DNA of 64,000 nt from Sphingosinicella sp. (lineage in GTDB: Bacteria; Pseudomonadota; Alphaproteobacteria; Sphingomonadales; Sphingomonadaceae), in contig JACDEE010000003.1 in the NCBI GenBank assembly GCA_013816585.1, forward strand, positions 103,824-167,823. The letters are read 5' to 3'. Shown here piece by piece: positions 9,422 through 19,188 of this stretch. Position 1 is the stretch's first letter, and every line of letters starts with the position of its first letter. The translations under genes were made by a program, and so were the position numbers. Under the pieces are notes generated by a model that had not been told where the DNA came from, did no database searches, and saw only the letters and a list, made by a program, of their open reading frames with translations.

Positions 9422-10048
9422 GTGAAGGATTGCTGCGCGGACAAGGGGAGCGAGCTGGAGCTGTTGGCGCAGCAAGCGGATCAGCGCCGCGTCCTAGTGG
9501 TCGTCCTGATCCTCAATGCGCTGATGTTCGTCGCCGAATTCACCGCTGGCCTGATCGCCGGCTCGGCAGCCCTGATGGCCGATAGCGTCGATATGCTGGG
9601 CGACGCCACCGTCTACGGACTCAGCCTCTACGCCATGGGCCGGAGCATGCGGTGGAAAGCGGGCGCGGCCGTCGCAAAGGGTATCTTCATCCTCGCCTTA
9701 TTCGCGGGAATCCTGATTCAGATGGTCACGCGCCTCGAGACCGGCGTCCCTCCCTCCTCGACTCTGATGCTGATCTTCGGCGGGGTCGCTCTGGCCGTGA
9801 ATCTCTATTGCCTGCGCCTGCTCTGGCGCTTCAGAACGCTCGACGTGAACATGTCGAGCACGGTCGAATGTTCGCGGAACGACGCCCTGGCCAATGCGGG
9901 AGTCCTGATTGCGGCTGTGGCCGTCGCTATTTCCGGATCCTTCTGGCCCGACATCATCGTTGCGGGCATGATTGCCGCCCTCTTCCTCCGTTCGGCCTTG
10001 CGAATGCTCGCCGAAGCGGTGCCCATATTGCGCCACGCGCACAGCTGA
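9422..10048 (+). CDS. Short cation diffusion facilitator-like transporter
   Basis: Predicted 208 residues, GTG start preceded by an excellent ribosome site (GGGAAGGAGG, 9406-9415), which decides the start. About five or six hydrophobic segments are visible. The CDF signature occurs as [12 protein letters not shown] (Asp at about 54, 57, 61), and a second polar stretch, [10 protein letters not shown], lies in a later membrane segment where metal-binding residues sit in the family. An N-terminal CC pair and a final HAH could bind metal. The usual cytoplasmic C-terminal domain (about 80-100 residues) is absent, so the protein is shorter than the common length near 300. Likely exports a divalent metal across the inner membrane; the metal is unknown. 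Confidence 0.85.
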   Translation: MKDCCADKGSELELLAQQADQRRVLVVVLILNALMFVAEFTAGLIAGSAALMADSVDMLGDATVYGLSLYAMGRSMRWKAGAAVAKGIFILALFAGILIQMVTRLETGVPPSSTLMLIFGGVALAVNLYCLRLLWRFRTLDVNMSSTVECSRNDALANAGVLIAAVAVAISGSFWPDIIVAGMIAALFLRSALRMLAEAVPILRHAHS

Positions 10049-10088
10049 GGCTGGCTTTTTCCAAACTAATCATTACCTGTCCCCAACG

Positions 10089-11042
10089 ATGTTACAGACC
10101 AGTCAGAACTCCGACCCGATCGTTTCGATTTCGGGCCTCAGCAAAATCTATTCCGGCGGCCATGAGGCCCTAAAGCAGGCGGACCTCGATATCCGCCGGG
10201 GCGAGATACTCGCTTTGCTTGGGCCCAATGGCGCCGGCAAGACGACTTTGATCAGCATCGTCTGCGGCATCGTCCGCCCCAGTTCGGGGACCGTGATGGT
10301 CGATGGCCATGACATCATCCGCGATTATCGCGAGACTCGAACCAGAATCGGTCTGGTTCCTCAGGAGCTGACCACCGACGCCTTCGAAAGCGTGTGGAGC
10401 ACCGTTACCTTCAGCCGAGGCCTGTTCGGCAAGCCTTCCAATCCGACCTTGATCGAGAAGATCCTCCGGGATTTGTCGCTGTGGGACAAGAAAGACGTCA
10501 AGATAAAGGAATTGTCCGGCGGCATGAAGCGGCGGGTTATGATCGCCAAGGCGCTCAGCCACGAACCCGACATTCTATTCCTGGACGAACCGAGCGCGGG
10601 CGTGGACGTCGAACTTCGCCGCGACATGTGGGAAATGGTCCGCCGGCTTCGGGACCTGGGCGTCACCATCATCCTGACTACGCATTATATCGAAGAAGCC
10701 GAGGAGATGGCTGACCGAATAGGCATCATCAGCAAGGGCGAGATCATCCTGGTCGAAGACAAAAAGGCGTTGATGAAGAAGCTCGGCAAGAAACAGCTAA
10801 CCCTGAACCTCGCCGAGCCGATGGAAACGCTTCCGCCCGAACTCGCCGACTGGAAGCTGGAATTGAAGGCCGAAGGCAACGAATTGCAATATGTGTTCGA
10901 CGCCAATGAAGACCGGACGGGTATCCCCTCGCTGCTCCGGCGGATGAGCGACCTCGGCATCGCTTTCAAGGATCTCAACACCAGCCAGAGCTCGCTCGAG
11001 GATATTTTCGTTTCTATGGTCAGCGAAAGGGGCGGCCGATGA
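10089..11042 (+). CDS. ABC transporter ATP-binding protein (ABC-2 exporter type)
   Basis: Predicted 317 residues. Walker A GPNGAGKT at about 45-52, signature LSGGMKRR at about 142-149, Walker [13 protein letters not shown] at about 162-173, and the H-loop His in [13 protein letters not shown]-terminal extension of about 80 residues is typical of drug/polysaccharide-exporter-type ATPases (CcmA/NatA-like group). ATG at 10089 is chosen because the sequence before it lies inside the preceding gene and is not conserved in character. It overlaps the permease gene by 4 bases (ATGA), so one ATPase and one permease form the transporter. Substrate not predictable. Confidence 0.93.
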   Translation: MLQTSQNSDPIVSISGLSKIYSGGHEALKQADLDIRRGEILALLGPNGAGKTTLISIVCGIVRPSSGTVMVDGHDIIRDYRETRTRIGLVPQELTTDAFESVWSTVTFSRGLFGKPSNPTLIEKILRDLSLWDKKDVKIKELSGGMKRRVMIAKALSHEPDILFLDEPSAGVDVELRRDMWEMVRRLRDLGVTIILTTHYIEEAEEMADRIGIISKGEIILVEDKKALMKKLGKKQLTLNLAEPMETLPPELADWKLELKAEGNELQYVFDANEDRTGIPSLLRRMSDLGIAFKDLNTSQSSLEDIFVSMVSERGGR

Positions 11043-11815
11043 GCGCGCCGGCATTCAACCTCAATGGCGTCCTCGCCATCTACAAGTTCGAAATGCACCG
11101 CTTCCTGCGGACCTTGTGGACCGGGCTCGCCGTACCCGTCATCACCACCTCGCTCTACTTCGTGGTTTTCGGTTCGGCGATCGGGTCGCGCATGACCGAG
11201 ATTGACGGCATCGCTTACGGCTCGTTCATCGTGCCGGGCCTGATGATGCTATCCTTGTTCACCGAAAGCATTTTCAATGCCTCGTTCGGTATTCACATGC
11301 CGCGCTTTACCGGCACGATTTACGAGCTGCTCTCCGCGCCGCTTTCTGCCTTCGAAACCGTGTTGGGCTATGTCGGCGCCGCCGCGACCAAGGCCATTAC
11401 CGTCGCCCTGGTGATCCTCGCCACCGCGAATCTGTTCGTCGATATCCAGATCCAGCATCCGTTCCTGATGGTGGCCTTCCTGCTGCTGATCGCGGCAACA
11501 TTCTGCATGTTCGGGTTCATCGTCGGGATCTGGGCCAAGGGCTTCGAGCAGCTTCAGATCATACCTTTGCTGATCGTGACCCCCCTGACCTTTCTGGGCG
11601 GTTCCTTCTACTCGATCGACATGCTGCCCCAGCCATGGCGAACCTTCACCTTGTTCAACCCGATCGTCTATCTGATCAACGGGTTCCGCTGGACCTTCTA
11701 CGGCACGGCCGACGTTCGGATCGAAGTCAGCCTGGGCATCACTCTGCTGATCTTCCTCCTTTGCCTCTACACCGTCGCCTGGATCTTCCGGACGGGCTAT
11801 CGGATCAAGGCCTAA
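11039..11815 (+). CDS. ABC-2 type transporter permease
   Basis: Predicted 258 residues with about six hydrophobic membrane segments and the ABC-2 family stretch near the C-terminus ([19 protein letters not shown], then [12 protein letters not shown]). It starts within the stop of the ATPase gene (ATGA overlap), which supports the start and a joint function. The family exports lipids, polysaccharides or drugs. Nothing next to it reveals the substrate. It ends 211 bases before telA, with a possible promoter in between, so telA is probably a separate unit. Confidence 0.92.
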   Translation: MSAPAFNLNGVLAIYKFEMHRFLRTLWTGLAVPVITTSLYFVVFGSAIGSRMTEIDGIAYGSFIVPGLMMLSLFTESIFNASFGIHMPRFTGTIYELLSAPLSAFETVLGYVGAAATKAITVALVILATANLFVDIQIQHPFLMVAFLLLIAATFCMFGFIVGIWAKGFEQLQIIPLLIVTPLTFLGGSFYSIDMLPQPWRTFTLFNPIVYLINGFRWTFYGTADVRIEVSLGITLLIFLLCLYTVAWIFRTGYRIKA

Positions 11816-11939
11816 CCGGCTCCGGTCGGAGAGCAGGTTGAACGCGCGACCTTCTGTCCCCTCGCATTATGTCCAGGTGCCCGAAGCTGTGCCTCTATCC
11901 ACAGCCTGCATAATTCATATGCTCCAAACTTGTGCCTCA

Positions 11940-11961
11940 GTGTAATATCGATGTAATACAC
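11940..11961 (+). promoter_or_regulatory. Candidate operator upstream of telA (7-4-7 direct repeat)
   Basis: Two identical TGTAATA heptamers (11941-11947 and 11952-11958) are separated by TCGA, giving an 11-base period. This is the geometry recognised by OmpR/PhoB-type response regulators. The same bases also form an imperfect palindrome, GTGTAATA-N6-TAATACAC, so a TetR-like dimer is an alternative. It lies 66 bases before the telA ATG in the only AT-rich part of this gap. The function is inference. Confidence 0.4.
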
Positions 11962-12026
11962 TTAAGGTCTTGCGCAATGGCCGCCGGAGGGCCAGTTTCA
12001 CGTGAGCAGAGGATAAGGATCAAGGA

Positions 12027-13214
12027 ATGGCCATCGAAACCAAGCTGAAGCTCGACGCTCCCGAAGCGCTTGCCGTAATCCAGCCGCAGGAAGCGGCGGG
12101 ACTAGTGCCGGTTCAGGAGGACGTGAAATCGAAGCTGGAAACCGTCGTCGACAAGTTCGTCGACGATCTGGTGGCGGTCGATTCCAACAGTCCAGAATTC
12201 GGCAAGAAGATCGACGAGTTGACCAATATGGGCCGCAAGGAAATTGCCGCCGCCGCCGGCCAATCCAACCGATTCCTCGACCGCCCGGTCAAGGCGATCG
12301 ACAGCGATAGCGGGATCGGCGCCGATTTGACCGAGCTTCGCCGCACCGTCGAAGACCTCGATCCGTCGCGCAAAGGCAATCTGCTCGCGCCCAAGAAATT
12401 GTTCGGGATCATCCCCTTCGGATCGAAGCTGCGCAATTATTTCGACGGCTATAAATCGGCGCAAAGCCATATTTCGACCATCCTCGCCCGCCTGGCCTCC
12501 GGCAAGGACGAGCTGCTGATGGATAATGCGGCGATCGGGGTTGAGCGTGCGAATCTGTGGAAGGCGATGGGCCAACTGGAACAGATGATCCACATTTCCA
12601 AGACGATGGATCAGAAACTAGAGGACAAGGCGAATGAGCTGGATGCCACCGATCCGGCCAAGGCCAAGGCGATCCGCGAAACCGCGCTCTTTTATACACG
12701 CCAGCGCACTACCGACCTTTTGACCCAGATGGCGGTCAGCGTTCAGGGCTATCTGGCGCTCGACCTGGTCAAGAAGAACAATGTGGAGCTGGTGAAGGGA
12801 GTCGACCGCGCTTCGACCACTACGGTCGCCGCTTTGCGCACCGCAATCACCGTCGCCCAGGCGCTTACCAGCCAGAAATTGGTGCTGGACCAGATCACCG
12901 CGCTCAACACGACCACCGCCAATGTGATCGAGGGCACCGGCACGATGCTCAAGAACCAGACGGGCGAAATCCACAAGCAGGCGGCGTCCGCGACCATTCC
13001 GCTGGAGACGCTGCAGCGCGCCTTTCAGAACATCTATGATACGATGGATTCGATCGACCAGTTCAAGCTGGAAGCACTTGGAAACATGAAGGAAACGGTC
13101 AACGTTCTGACCAACGAAGTGGAAAAATCGCGCGGCTATATCGCCCGTGCCGAAGGCACCGAGCAGAACAGGCTGAGCGGCAGCACTTCGCCTTTGGCCG
13201 CGATCGAGGGCTGA
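12027..13214 (+). CDS. telA: TelA-family toxic anion resistance protein
   Basis: Predicted 395 residues, within the usual TelA/KlaA length. It is largely helical and soluble with long coiled-coil regions. Family features include the KKLFGIIPFGSKLRNYFDGYKSAQSHI-type region near 128-150 (shown in part by the basic segment KLRNYF) and the long helix with ALTSQKLVLDQITALN near 290-305. TelA proteins were named from plasmid tellurite resistance, but chromosomal members have wider, poorly defined envelope-stress roles. The start has an AAGGA site just upstream. The next gene follows after one base, so they form an operon. The 211-base upstream gap carries a candidate operator. Confidence 0.88.
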   Translation: MAIETKLKLDAPEALAVIQPQEAAGLVPVQEDVKSKLETVVDKFVDDLVAVDSNSPEFGKKIDELTNMGRKEIAAAAGQSNRFLDRPVKAIDSDSGIGADLTELRRTVEDLDPSRKGNLLAPKKLFGIIPFGSKLRNYFDGYKSAQSHISTILARLASGKDELLMDNAAIGVERANLWKAMGQLEQMIHISKTMDQKLEDKANELDATDPAKAKAIRETALFYTRQRTTDLLTQMAVSVQGYLALDLVKKNNVELVKGVDRASTTTVAALRTAITVAQALTSQKLVLDQITALNTTTANVIEGTGTMLKNQTGEIHKQAASATIPLETLQRAFQNIYDTMDSIDQFKLEALGNMKETVNVLTNEVEKSRGYIARAEGTEQNRLSGSTSPLAAIEG

Positions 13215-13215
13215 A

Positions 13216-13953
13216 ATGGCGCGCATCGCCCATGATGTCGATCAGGCCATAGCCCGCTTTGACGAATATTCGGCTCGGCTGGATGGGCATGTGCCGGCAG
13301 CGCGCGCCGCGCGAAATCGCCATCTGGCGCGGAGCGCCGCGTCGGTCGGTCGGAAGCTGGCCAATATCGGAATGGCGATCGGCGCGCTGGTCGTGGCAAC
13401 GATCGCGTTCGGCCTGCTCGTCTCTCCGATCGGCTGGACCGGGCTTTTCGCAGTGGCGGTCGCCACCCTGCTCATCCTGATATTCTTTTCGGTCTGGCCC
13501 GGCGACAAAGCCGAAAAGCCGTTCAACGAGCAGATGCCCAACGCACAAGTGGTCCGGACCCTGGACGGCTTCCTGCACAAGCGTCGCGCCGCGCTTCCGG
13601 CCCCAGCCGCGAGGCGGATCGACGCGATCAGCGCGCAGCTTCCGTTGCTGGAATCAAAGCTTGGCGAAGTCGATCTGCTGAACCCGCTGGCGCAGGATGC
13701 CCGGCGCCTGATGGGCAAGCATTTGCCCGATCTGATCGATCGGTATGAGAAAGTACCGGCCGCCTATCGCAGGGAACGCGACGGCGAAGGACTTACCATC
13801 GACGAGCGGCTAATCGTCAGCCTCGATGCGGCACACGAAGCGCTGAACGAGATTGGCGGGAAGCTGGCGCGCGAGGATATGAACGCGTTTGAGACGCAGG
13901 GCCGATTCATCGAAAGCCGCTACAAGGACTCGGAAGGCATCAAGACCGAGTGA
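13216..13953 (+). CDS. Membrane protein of unknown function coupled to TelA
   Basis: Predicted 245 residues. A basic N-terminal region of about 45 residues is followed by two adjacent hydrophobic segments (about 49-70 and 76-94) forming a membrane hairpin. A helical, charged cytoplasmic domain of about 150 residues follows. It starts one base after the telA stop, implying co-translation and probably a shared complex. The layout (two membrane segments, then a helical domain, next to telA) resembles XpaC-like partners of TelA in Firmicutes, but I cannot show homology. No enzymatic motif was seen. Confidence 0.8.
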   Translation: MARIAHDVDQAIARFDEYSARLDGHVPAARAARNRHLARSAASVGRKLANIGMAIGALVVATIAFGLLVSPIGWTGLFAVAVATLLILIFFSVWPGDKAEKPFNEQMPNAQVVRTLDGFLHKRRAALPAPAARRIDAISAQLPLLESKLGEVDLLNPLAQDARRLMGKHLPDLIDRYEKVPAAYRRERDGEGLTIDERLIVSLDAAHEALNEIGGKLAREDMNAFETQGRFIESRYKDSEGIKTE

Positions 13954-13967
13954 TCGGTTAGGACGGG

Positions 13968-14003
13968 TTCGGGCGGCGCTCCTAGGGAAAAGCGTCGCCC
14001 GAA
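13968..14003. terminator. Strong hairpin between convergent genes
   Basis: A 13-base stem (TTCGGGCGGCGCT with AGCGTCGCCCGAA, one G/T mismatch) surrounds a 10-base loop. It sits 14 bases after the telA-partner stop and 47 bases after the CitE-like gene stop in the opposite direction. There is no T-run on either side, so it may act as a bidirectional barrier or a factor-assisted terminator. Confidence 0.6.
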
Positions 14004-14050
14004 ATCAAAGCCCTAGAGGCTGGAGCCTAGATGCTCGCTGAACGCGCCAG

Positions 14051-14887
14051 TCAGACTGACGAAAGGATGCGCCGGGCCTGTACTAGATGGGGCCGGTCGA
14101 TCATCCTGCCATCCAGCGATAAGGCACCCACTCCGGGATTGGCCTCGAAAGCCGCCACCACGGCGCGGGCCTGTTCGATCTCGGCCTCGCTGGGGGTGAA
14201 AGCATCATTGATCACCGGGATCTGCGCTGGATGGATCGCCATCATCCCCATGAAGCCATCGCGCCGCGCCCGGGCCGCGTATGCGGAAAGCCCCTCCAGG
14301 TCCTTATAAGCCGGATATACAGTCTCGATCGGAGCGACCCCTGCCGCCGCCGCCCCGAACAGGCAGAGCGATCGGACAAGCTCATAAGGCGGCGTATAAA
14401 GCCCGTCCTCTTCGCGCGATGTCGAGGCGCCGATTGCGGCCGGCAGATCTTCGGCTCCCCAGGTGAGTCCCTGAAGCCGCTTCAGACCACCATAGGTGCC
14501 GAGCTGGAAGATGGCGGCCGGAGTTTCTGTCGCGATGGCGATGATCCGGGCGGTAGCGTTCCCGCGCTCGGTAAGACGATGGGCGAGATCGGTGACCGAC
14601 GCGCCCCCTTCCGCCTTGGGCAGGATGATCCCGTCCGGATGCGCTGCCAACACGGCCTGCAGATCCCTGTCGGCCTCTATACTGTCCAGCGGGTTGATCC
14701 GTACCCAAAGCGAAGATCCTTGATGCGCGCTGAGGAACTCAGCCACGTGTCTGCGCGCGTCGGCCTTGGCAGGCGGTGCGACCGAATCCTCCAGATCCAG
14801 GATCAGGGCATCGGCGCCGGATTGAAGCGCCTTTTCCATCCGGTCGGGCCGGTCGCCCGGAACGAACAGCAAGGATCGAAGCTTCAC
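14051..14887 (-). CDS. CitE-like CoA-ester lyase (HpcH/HpaI family), probable leucine-pathway lyase
   Basis: Predicted 278 residues, GTG start. It has the CitE/malyl-CoA lyase signatures [17 protein letters not shown] at the start, [12 protein letters not shown] near 22-34 (metal-ligand region), [19 protein letters not shown], and a C-terminal [14 protein letters not shown]. The GTG overlaps the MaoC stop by 4 bases (GTGA), which fixes the start. It is the last gene of the operon ivd, small protein, mccB, mccA, maoC. Mycobacterium tuberculosis has the same set, and its CitE-like protein Rv2498c is a beta-hydroxyacyl-CoA lyase used for leucine and itaconate. By that parallel this gene would cleave 3-hydroxy-3-methylglutaryl-CoA into acetyl-CoA and acetoacetate; no standard HMG-CoA lyase is in the window. 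The specific substrate is inference. Confidence 0.88.
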   Translation of the reverse strand: MKLRSLLFVPGDRPDRMEKALQSGADALILDLEDSVAPPAKADARRHVAEFLSAHQGSSLWVRINPLDSIEADRDLQAVLAAHPDGIILPKAEGGASVTDLAHRLTERGNATARIIAIATETPAAIFQLGTYGGLKRLQGLTWGAEDLPAAIGASTSREEDGLYTPPYELVRSLCLFGAAAAGVAPIETVYPAYKDLEGLSAYAARARRDGFMGMMAIHPAQIPVINDAFTPSEAEIEQARAVVAAFEANPGVGALSLDGRMIDRPHLVQARRILSSV

Positions 14888-15336
14888 TTGGGCTTCCGCT
14901 GCATCAATGCAATGCGCTCGCAACAGCAGACCAGCTCGCCCTTTTGGTTGAGCATCCTATGTTCGAACGTCACGATCCCCGCATCGGGCCGCGAGCCCGA
15001 ATCCTTGAGACCGATCACTTCGCTTTCGGCGCTGAGCGTGTCGCCGATGAAAACGGGCTTTGGCATCCGCACCTTGTCGTAGCCCAGATTGGCGACCAGA
15101 GTTCCGAGCGTTGTGTCGCCGACCGAGAGCCCCACCATCAGCGCAAAGGTGAAGGTGCCGTTGACGACGATCCGGCCGAATTCGGTGCCGGCCGCATATT
15201 CGGAATCGAGATGCAGCGGCTGAGGATTATGGGTTAATGTGGATATGAGCAGATTGTCGGTTTCGGTTACCGTCCGGTGCGGCTGATGCGAGAGCCTGTC
15301 ACCAATCGTCCATTCGTCGAAATAACGTCCTGGCAT
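14884..15336 (-). CDS. MaoC-family hydratase, probable leucine-pathway enoyl-CoA hydratase
   Basis: Predicted 150 residues, a single hot-dog domain. Seen: [11 protein letters not shown] with the catalytic Asp, [14 protein letters not shown] with the catalytic His, and [14 protein letters not shown]. An AAGGAC ribosome site lies before the ATG. It overlaps the CitE-like gene by 4 bases and follows mccA across 87 bases. In leucine breakdown methylcrotonyl-CoA carboxylase makes 3-methylglutaconyl-CoA, which needs a hydratase. The usual crotonase (LiuC) is missing here, so this (R)-type MaoC hydratase is a sensible replacement. This role is inferred from context and the mycobacterial parallel (Rv2499c). 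Confidence 0.88.
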   Translation of the reverse strand: MPGRYFDEWTIGDRLSHQPHRTVTETDNLLISTLTHNPQPLHLDSEYAAGTEFGRIVVNGTFTFALMVGLSVGDTTLGTLVANLGYDKVRMPKPVFIGDTLSAESEVIGLKDSGSRPDAGIVTFEHRMLNQKGELVCCCERIALMQRKPK

Positions 15337-15423
15337 GCGGCCCCGTCCTTAGGCTTCACGATCATTTTTAAGCTGGGGCTTTGTCGCCCGTCGAAAGCAG
15401 TCCGTCAAATCAGGAGAGCAACC

Positions 15424-17307
15424 CTAGGCTGGTGCCTCGATCCGGACCAGCAAGGTACCCTCGATTACCTGCTCCCCTACCGTAGCGTTGAGTTCGGCGA
15501 CAATGCCGTCGAACGGTGCGGTAAGGCTGTGTTCCATCTTCATGGCCTCGAGCGTCAGCAATTTCTGGCCCTCCACGACGGCATCCCCCTGCCGCGTCTC
15601 GACCGCGATCACCCTCCCAGGCATCGGCGAAACCAGGGCGCCATCCGTTGCCGCCCCGGCAGCGCTCCCGCCGGTCCCCGGGAGCGTGAAGCTGAACGCC
15701 TGCCCGTGCGCGAAGACCAGCATGTTGGCGCCATTGGCGGTGGCGACGCCCTCGATTTCATCGTCATCGCCAACCTCGATATTCCTGGTTTCGCCGCCAT
15801 GACGGATGGCGACGGCAAAATCGGAATCGCAGCTGGCCCGAAAGCCCTGCAAATTACTCCAGGGATCGAAGGAGGACGAGCCGCCAAAATCCGACACCAA
15901 CATCGCATTGGCCGCCAGATTCCAGATTGCGTCCGAAGGCATGGCATCCGGTATCAAATGATCGATTTTCGAGGGGATGAAACCGGTATCCACCTCGCCC
16001 GCCCGGAAATCCGGATCGGCAAGCGCTCGGGCCAGGAAGGCGGCGTTTGTCTTGACCGGCCAGACTTCGACCTGCTCCAGCGCGTCGGCCAGATTATCGA
16101 TCGCCTCCTGACGATTGCTTCCCGCGGCAATAAGCTTGGCGATCATTGGGTCGTAATAGGGACTGATCCGGTCGCCCTCTTCGACCCCCGTATCGACACG
16201 AAGGCCGCGGCCAAGCTCGAAATGTTCAAGCGTTCCGGTCGAAGGCAGGAATTCGTGGGTCGGATCTTCGGCGTAAAGACGTGCTTCCATCGCCCAGCCG
16301 TTGATCGATAATTCATCCTGCTTGCAGGGCAATTTTTCGCCGCTGGCTATCCGCAATTGCCATTCGACCAGATCCTGGCCGGTTATCGCTTCGGTGACCG
16401 GATGTTCGACCTGCAGCCGGGTGTTCATTTCCATGAACCAGATGCGGTCGGCACGTAGGTCTTCGGATGCGTCGGCGATGAACTCGATCGTCCCCGCGCC
16501 GACATAATCGACCGCCTTGGCCGCCTTTACCGCAGCATCGCAGACCGCCGCCCGCGTCGCCTCGTCCATTCCGGGAGCCGGAGCTTCTTCGATCACCTTC
16601 TGGTGGCGCCGCTGCAAGGAGCAGTCGCGCTCGAACAAATGGACGACATTGCCGTGGCTGTCGCCGAACACCTGCACCTCGATATGGCGCGGCCGAAGGA
16701 TATATTTCTCGATCAGCACCCGGTCCTCGCCGAAGGAAGATGCCGCCTCCCGCTTGCAGCTTTGTAGGCTGTCGGCAAATTCCTGCGAAGTATTGACCCG
16801 GCGCATCCCCTTGCCGCCGCCGCCGGCCACGGCCTTGATCAGCACCGGATAGCCGATCGCGTCCGCTTCTTCGTGCAGACGGGCCGGATCCTGATCTTCG
16901 CCCAGATAGCCGGGCGTCGTCGGCACCCCGGCCGCATCCATCAATTTCTTGGCGGCGTCCTTCAGGCCCATTGCGCGGATCGATTGCGGTTGCGGCCCGA
17001 CCCAGATGAGGCCTGCATTGATTACGGCCTGTGCGAAATCGGCATTTTCAGAAAGGAAGCCATAGCCCGGATGGATCGCCTCTGCCCCGCTGTCCCTCGC
17101 CGCCGCGATGATTTTCTCGCCGACAAGATAGCTTTCGCGGGCCGGCGAAGGCCCGATATGAACCGCCTCATCGGCCTCGCGCACATGCAGCGCCTTGCGA
17201 TCGGCGTCCGAATAGACGGCGATCGTTCGGACGCCCATTTGGCGCGCGGTGCGGATGATCCGGCAGGCAATTTCGCCCCGATTGGCGATGAGGAGAGATT
17301 GGATCAT
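15424..17307 (-). CDS. mccA: Methylcrotonyl-CoA carboxylase biotin-containing (alpha) subunit
   Basis: Predicted 627 residues. Biotin carboxylase domain about 1-445: IANRGEIACRIIRTA at the start, ATP-grasp glycine loop KAVAGGGGKGMR, FMEMNTRLQVEHPVTE. A middle linker domain follows, then a C-terminal biotinyl domain with LEAMKMEH carrying the biotinylated Lys. ATG at 17307 is chosen because the conserved N-terminus begins there. It lies 10 bases after mccB in the same operon. The sequence alone resembles propionyl- and acetyl-CoA carboxylase alpha subunits too. The neighbours (isovaleryl-CoA dehydrogenase, MccB-type carboxyltransferase) point to methylcrotonyl-CoA in leucine catabolism. Confidence 0.93.
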   Translation of the reverse strand: MIQSLLIANRGEIACRIIRTARQMGVRTIAVYSDADRKALHVREADEAVHIGPSPARESYLVGEKIIAAARDSGAEAIHPGYGFLSENADFAQAVINAGLIWVGPQPQSIRAMGLKDAAKKLMDAAGVPTTPGYLGEDQDPARLHEEADAIGYPVLIKAVAGGGGKGMRRVNTSQEFADSLQSCKREAASSFGEDRVLIEKYILRPRHIEVQVFGDSHGNVVHLFERDCSLQRRHQKVIEEAPAPGMDEATRAAVCDAAVKAAKAVDYVGAGTIEFIADASEDLRADRIWFMEMNTRLQVEHPVTEAITGQDLVEWQLRIASGEKLPCKQDELSINGWAMEARLYAEDPTHEFLPSTGTLEHFELGRGLRVDTGVEEGDRISPYYDPMIAKLIAAGSNRQEAIDNLADALEQVEVWPVKTNAAFLARALADPDFRAGEVDTGFIPSKIDHLIPDAMPSDAIWNLAANAMLVSDFGGSSSFDPWSNLQGFRASCDSDFAVAIRHGGETRNIEVGDDDEIEGVATANGANMLVFAHGQAFSFTLPGTGGSAAGAATDGALVSPMPGRVIAVETRQGDAVVEGQKLLTLEAMKMEHSLTAPFDGIVAELNATVGEQVIEGTLLVRIEAPA

Positions 17308-17317
17308 CGAGTCCTCA

Positions 17318-18913
17318 TCACATCCTGAACAGGCCGAACTGGGCCCGCTCCGGTATCGGCGCGTTAAGGCAGGCGCTGAACGCAAGCCCCAATACGTCGC
17401 GCGTTTGTGCAGGGTCGATCACGCCGTCATCCCACAGGCGCGCGGTCGCGTAATAAGGATTGCCCTCATCTTCATAGCGCTGGCGGATCGGCGCCTTGAA
17501 GGCTTCGGCCTCCTCCGGCGTCCACGTGTCGGCATCCTTGTGCACTGTGGCCAGCACTGAAGCGGCCTGTTCGCCGCCCATAACGCTGATCCGGCTATTG
17601 GGCCAGGTGAAGAGGAAGCGCGGAGAATAAGCGCGTCCGGCCATCCCATAATTACCGGCGCCGAAGCTGCCGCCGATCAAAATGGTGATCTTGGGCACTT
17701 GCGCGGTAGCGACGGCCGTGACCAGCTTGGCCCCGTCCTTGGCAATGCCGCCGGCTTCATATTTGCCGCCGACCATGAAGCCGGAGATATTCTGCAGGAA
17801 CAACAAAGGCGTCCGCCGCTGGCAGGCGAGCTCGATGAAATGCGCGCCCTTCAGCGCGCTTTCGGAAAAGAGAATGCCTTCATTGGCTATGATAGCCACC
17901 GGCATCCCCCAGATACGGGCGAAGCCGCAAACCAAAGTGGTGCCGTAAAGCGCCTTGAATTCGTGGAATTCGGAACCGTCGACGATCCGCCCGATCACTT
18001 CGCGCGCATTGTAAGGCGTACGGACATCGTCGGGGATGACGCCGTACAGGTCGTCGGAGTCGAGCTTTGGCTCGACTGGCTCGGCGAGATCGAGATCGAC
18101 CGACTTCACCTTATTGAGGCGCGCCACGATGTCGCGAACGATGGCGAGGGCGTGTTCGTCATCTTCGGCAAGATGGTCGACCACCCCGGATTTGCGCGCA
18201 TGCAGGTCGCCGCCGCCTAGATCCTCGGCGGAAATCACTTCGCCCGTCGCCGCCTTCACCAGAGGCGGCCCACCGAGGAAGATCGTGCCCTGATTGCGAA
18301 CGATCACCGTCTCGTCCGACATGGCCGGCACGTAGGCTCCGCCGGCGGTGCAGCTTCCCATCACGCAGGCAATCTGGGCGAGGCCCATGCTGCTCATCTG
18401 CGCCTGATTGTAAAAAATGCGTCCGAAATGGTCGCGGTCGGGAAACACTTCCGCCTGATGCGGCAAATTAGCGCCGCCACTATCCACCAGATAGACGCAA
18501 GGAAGGCGGTTCTGCATCGCGATTTCCTGGGCGCGCAGATGCTTCTTCACCGTCATCGGAAAATAAGCGCCGCCCTTCACGGTCGGATCGTTGGCGACGA
18601 TCATCACTTCGCGGCCGGAAACGCGGCCGATGCCGGCGATCACACCGGCGCCCGGCGCCTCATCCTTATACATGCCATTGGCCGCAAGCTGGCCGATCTC
18701 CAGAAACGGCGAGCCCGGATCGAGGAGGCGCTTGACCCGGTCGCGCGGCAGTAATTTGCCGCGGCTCACATGACGCTCGCGATGCTTTTCGGGCCCGCCA
18801 CGGGCAGCCTCGGCCACCTTGGAGCGAAGTTCTTCAGCCAGCTTCCGGTTATGCGCATCGTAACGGCGATATTCTTCCGACCCGTCGTCGATCTTGCTGG
18901 CGATCACGCTCAT
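17318..18913 (-). CDS. mccB: Methylcrotonyl-CoA carboxylase carboxyltransferase (beta) subunit
   Basis: Predicted 531 residues, typical MccB length. Seen: [20 protein letters not shown] near the start, [28 protein letters not shown] (shown by its core DSGGANLP), [16 protein letters not shown], and in the C-terminal half [21 protein letters not shown] and [16 protein letters not shown]. These are carboxyltransferase oxyanion-hole and CoA-binding stretches of the MCC subfamily. It transfers the carboxyl group from biotin on MccA to 3-methylcrotonyl-CoA. It overlaps the upstream small membrane protein gene by 4 bases (ATGA). Confidence 0.96.
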   Translation of the reverse strand: MSVIASKIDDGSEEYRRYDAHNRKLAEELRSKVAEAARGGPEKHRERHVSRGKLLPRDRVKRLLDPGSPFLEIGQLAANGMYKDEAPGAGVIAGIGRVSGREVMIVANDPTVKGGAYFPMTVKKHLRAQEIAMQNRLPCVYLVDSGGANLPHQAEVFPDRDHFGRIFYNQAQMSSMGLAQIACVMGSCTAGGAYVPAMSDETVIVRNQGTIFLGGPPLVKAATGEVISAEDLGGGDLHARKSGVVDHLAEDDEHALAIVRDIVARLNKVKSVDLDLAEPVEPKLDSDDLYGVIPDDVRTPYNAREVIGRIVDGSEFHEFKALYGTTLVCGFARIWGMPVAIIANEGILFSESALKGAHFIELACQRRTPLLFLQNISGFMVGGKYEAGGIAKDGAKLVTAVATAQVPKITILIGGSFGAGNYGMAGRAYSPRFLFTWPNSRISVMGGEQAASVLATVHKDADTWTPEEAEAFKAPIRQRYEDEGNPYYATARLWDDGVIDPAQTRDVLGLAFSACLNAPIPERAQFGLFRM

Positions 18914-19188
18914 GCTGGCTGCCCCGGCGACTTCTTGCGGATGAGATAGCGGTAGACGCCGTTCAGGTTGATCAGCAGCAGCACGAAATTGAGCGAGGCA
19001 ATCGCCCCTTCCGGCTCCGGATCCATCAGCCCGTAGGCGATGAAGCAGATCGACGAGAAGGTGAACAGGATGAAGGCGAAGCCGGTTATCCGACGTCCAA
19101 GATCAAGCGACACGATCAACGCGGCGACCGCCGCAAAGATGGCCGCGGACCATTCGATGATGTCGAGGCCCGGAAGCGTCAGGTTCAT
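18910..19188 (-). CDS. Small membrane protein inside the leucine operon, unknown function
   Basis: Predicted 92 residues with about three hydrophobic segments (about 13-28, 33-52 and 63-80), a short acidic link (MDPEPEG) and a positively charged C-terminal end (RYLIRKKSP), which suggests that the tail is cytoplasmic. Overlaps of exactly four bases with both ivd upstream and mccB downstream (ATGA at each end) show it is a real, translationally coupled gene. No family was recognised; it could be a membrane anchor, a transporter accessory or an electron-transfer-linked component. Its place between two soluble enzymes is unusual. Confidence 0.8.
   Translation of the reverse strand: MNLTLPGLDIIEWSAAIFAAVAALIVSLDLGRRITGFAFILFTFSSICFIAYGLMDPEPEGAIASLNFVLLLINLNGVYRYLIRKKSPGQPA

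Noticed and set aside
11896..11903. TATCCACA before telA as a DnaA box
   Set aside because: Single eight-base match without companions or replication context.
14884..14923. ATG-like extension of the CitE-like gene to 14923
   Set aside because: The GTG at 14887 overlaps the MaoC stop as GTGA and the family N-terminus begins there.
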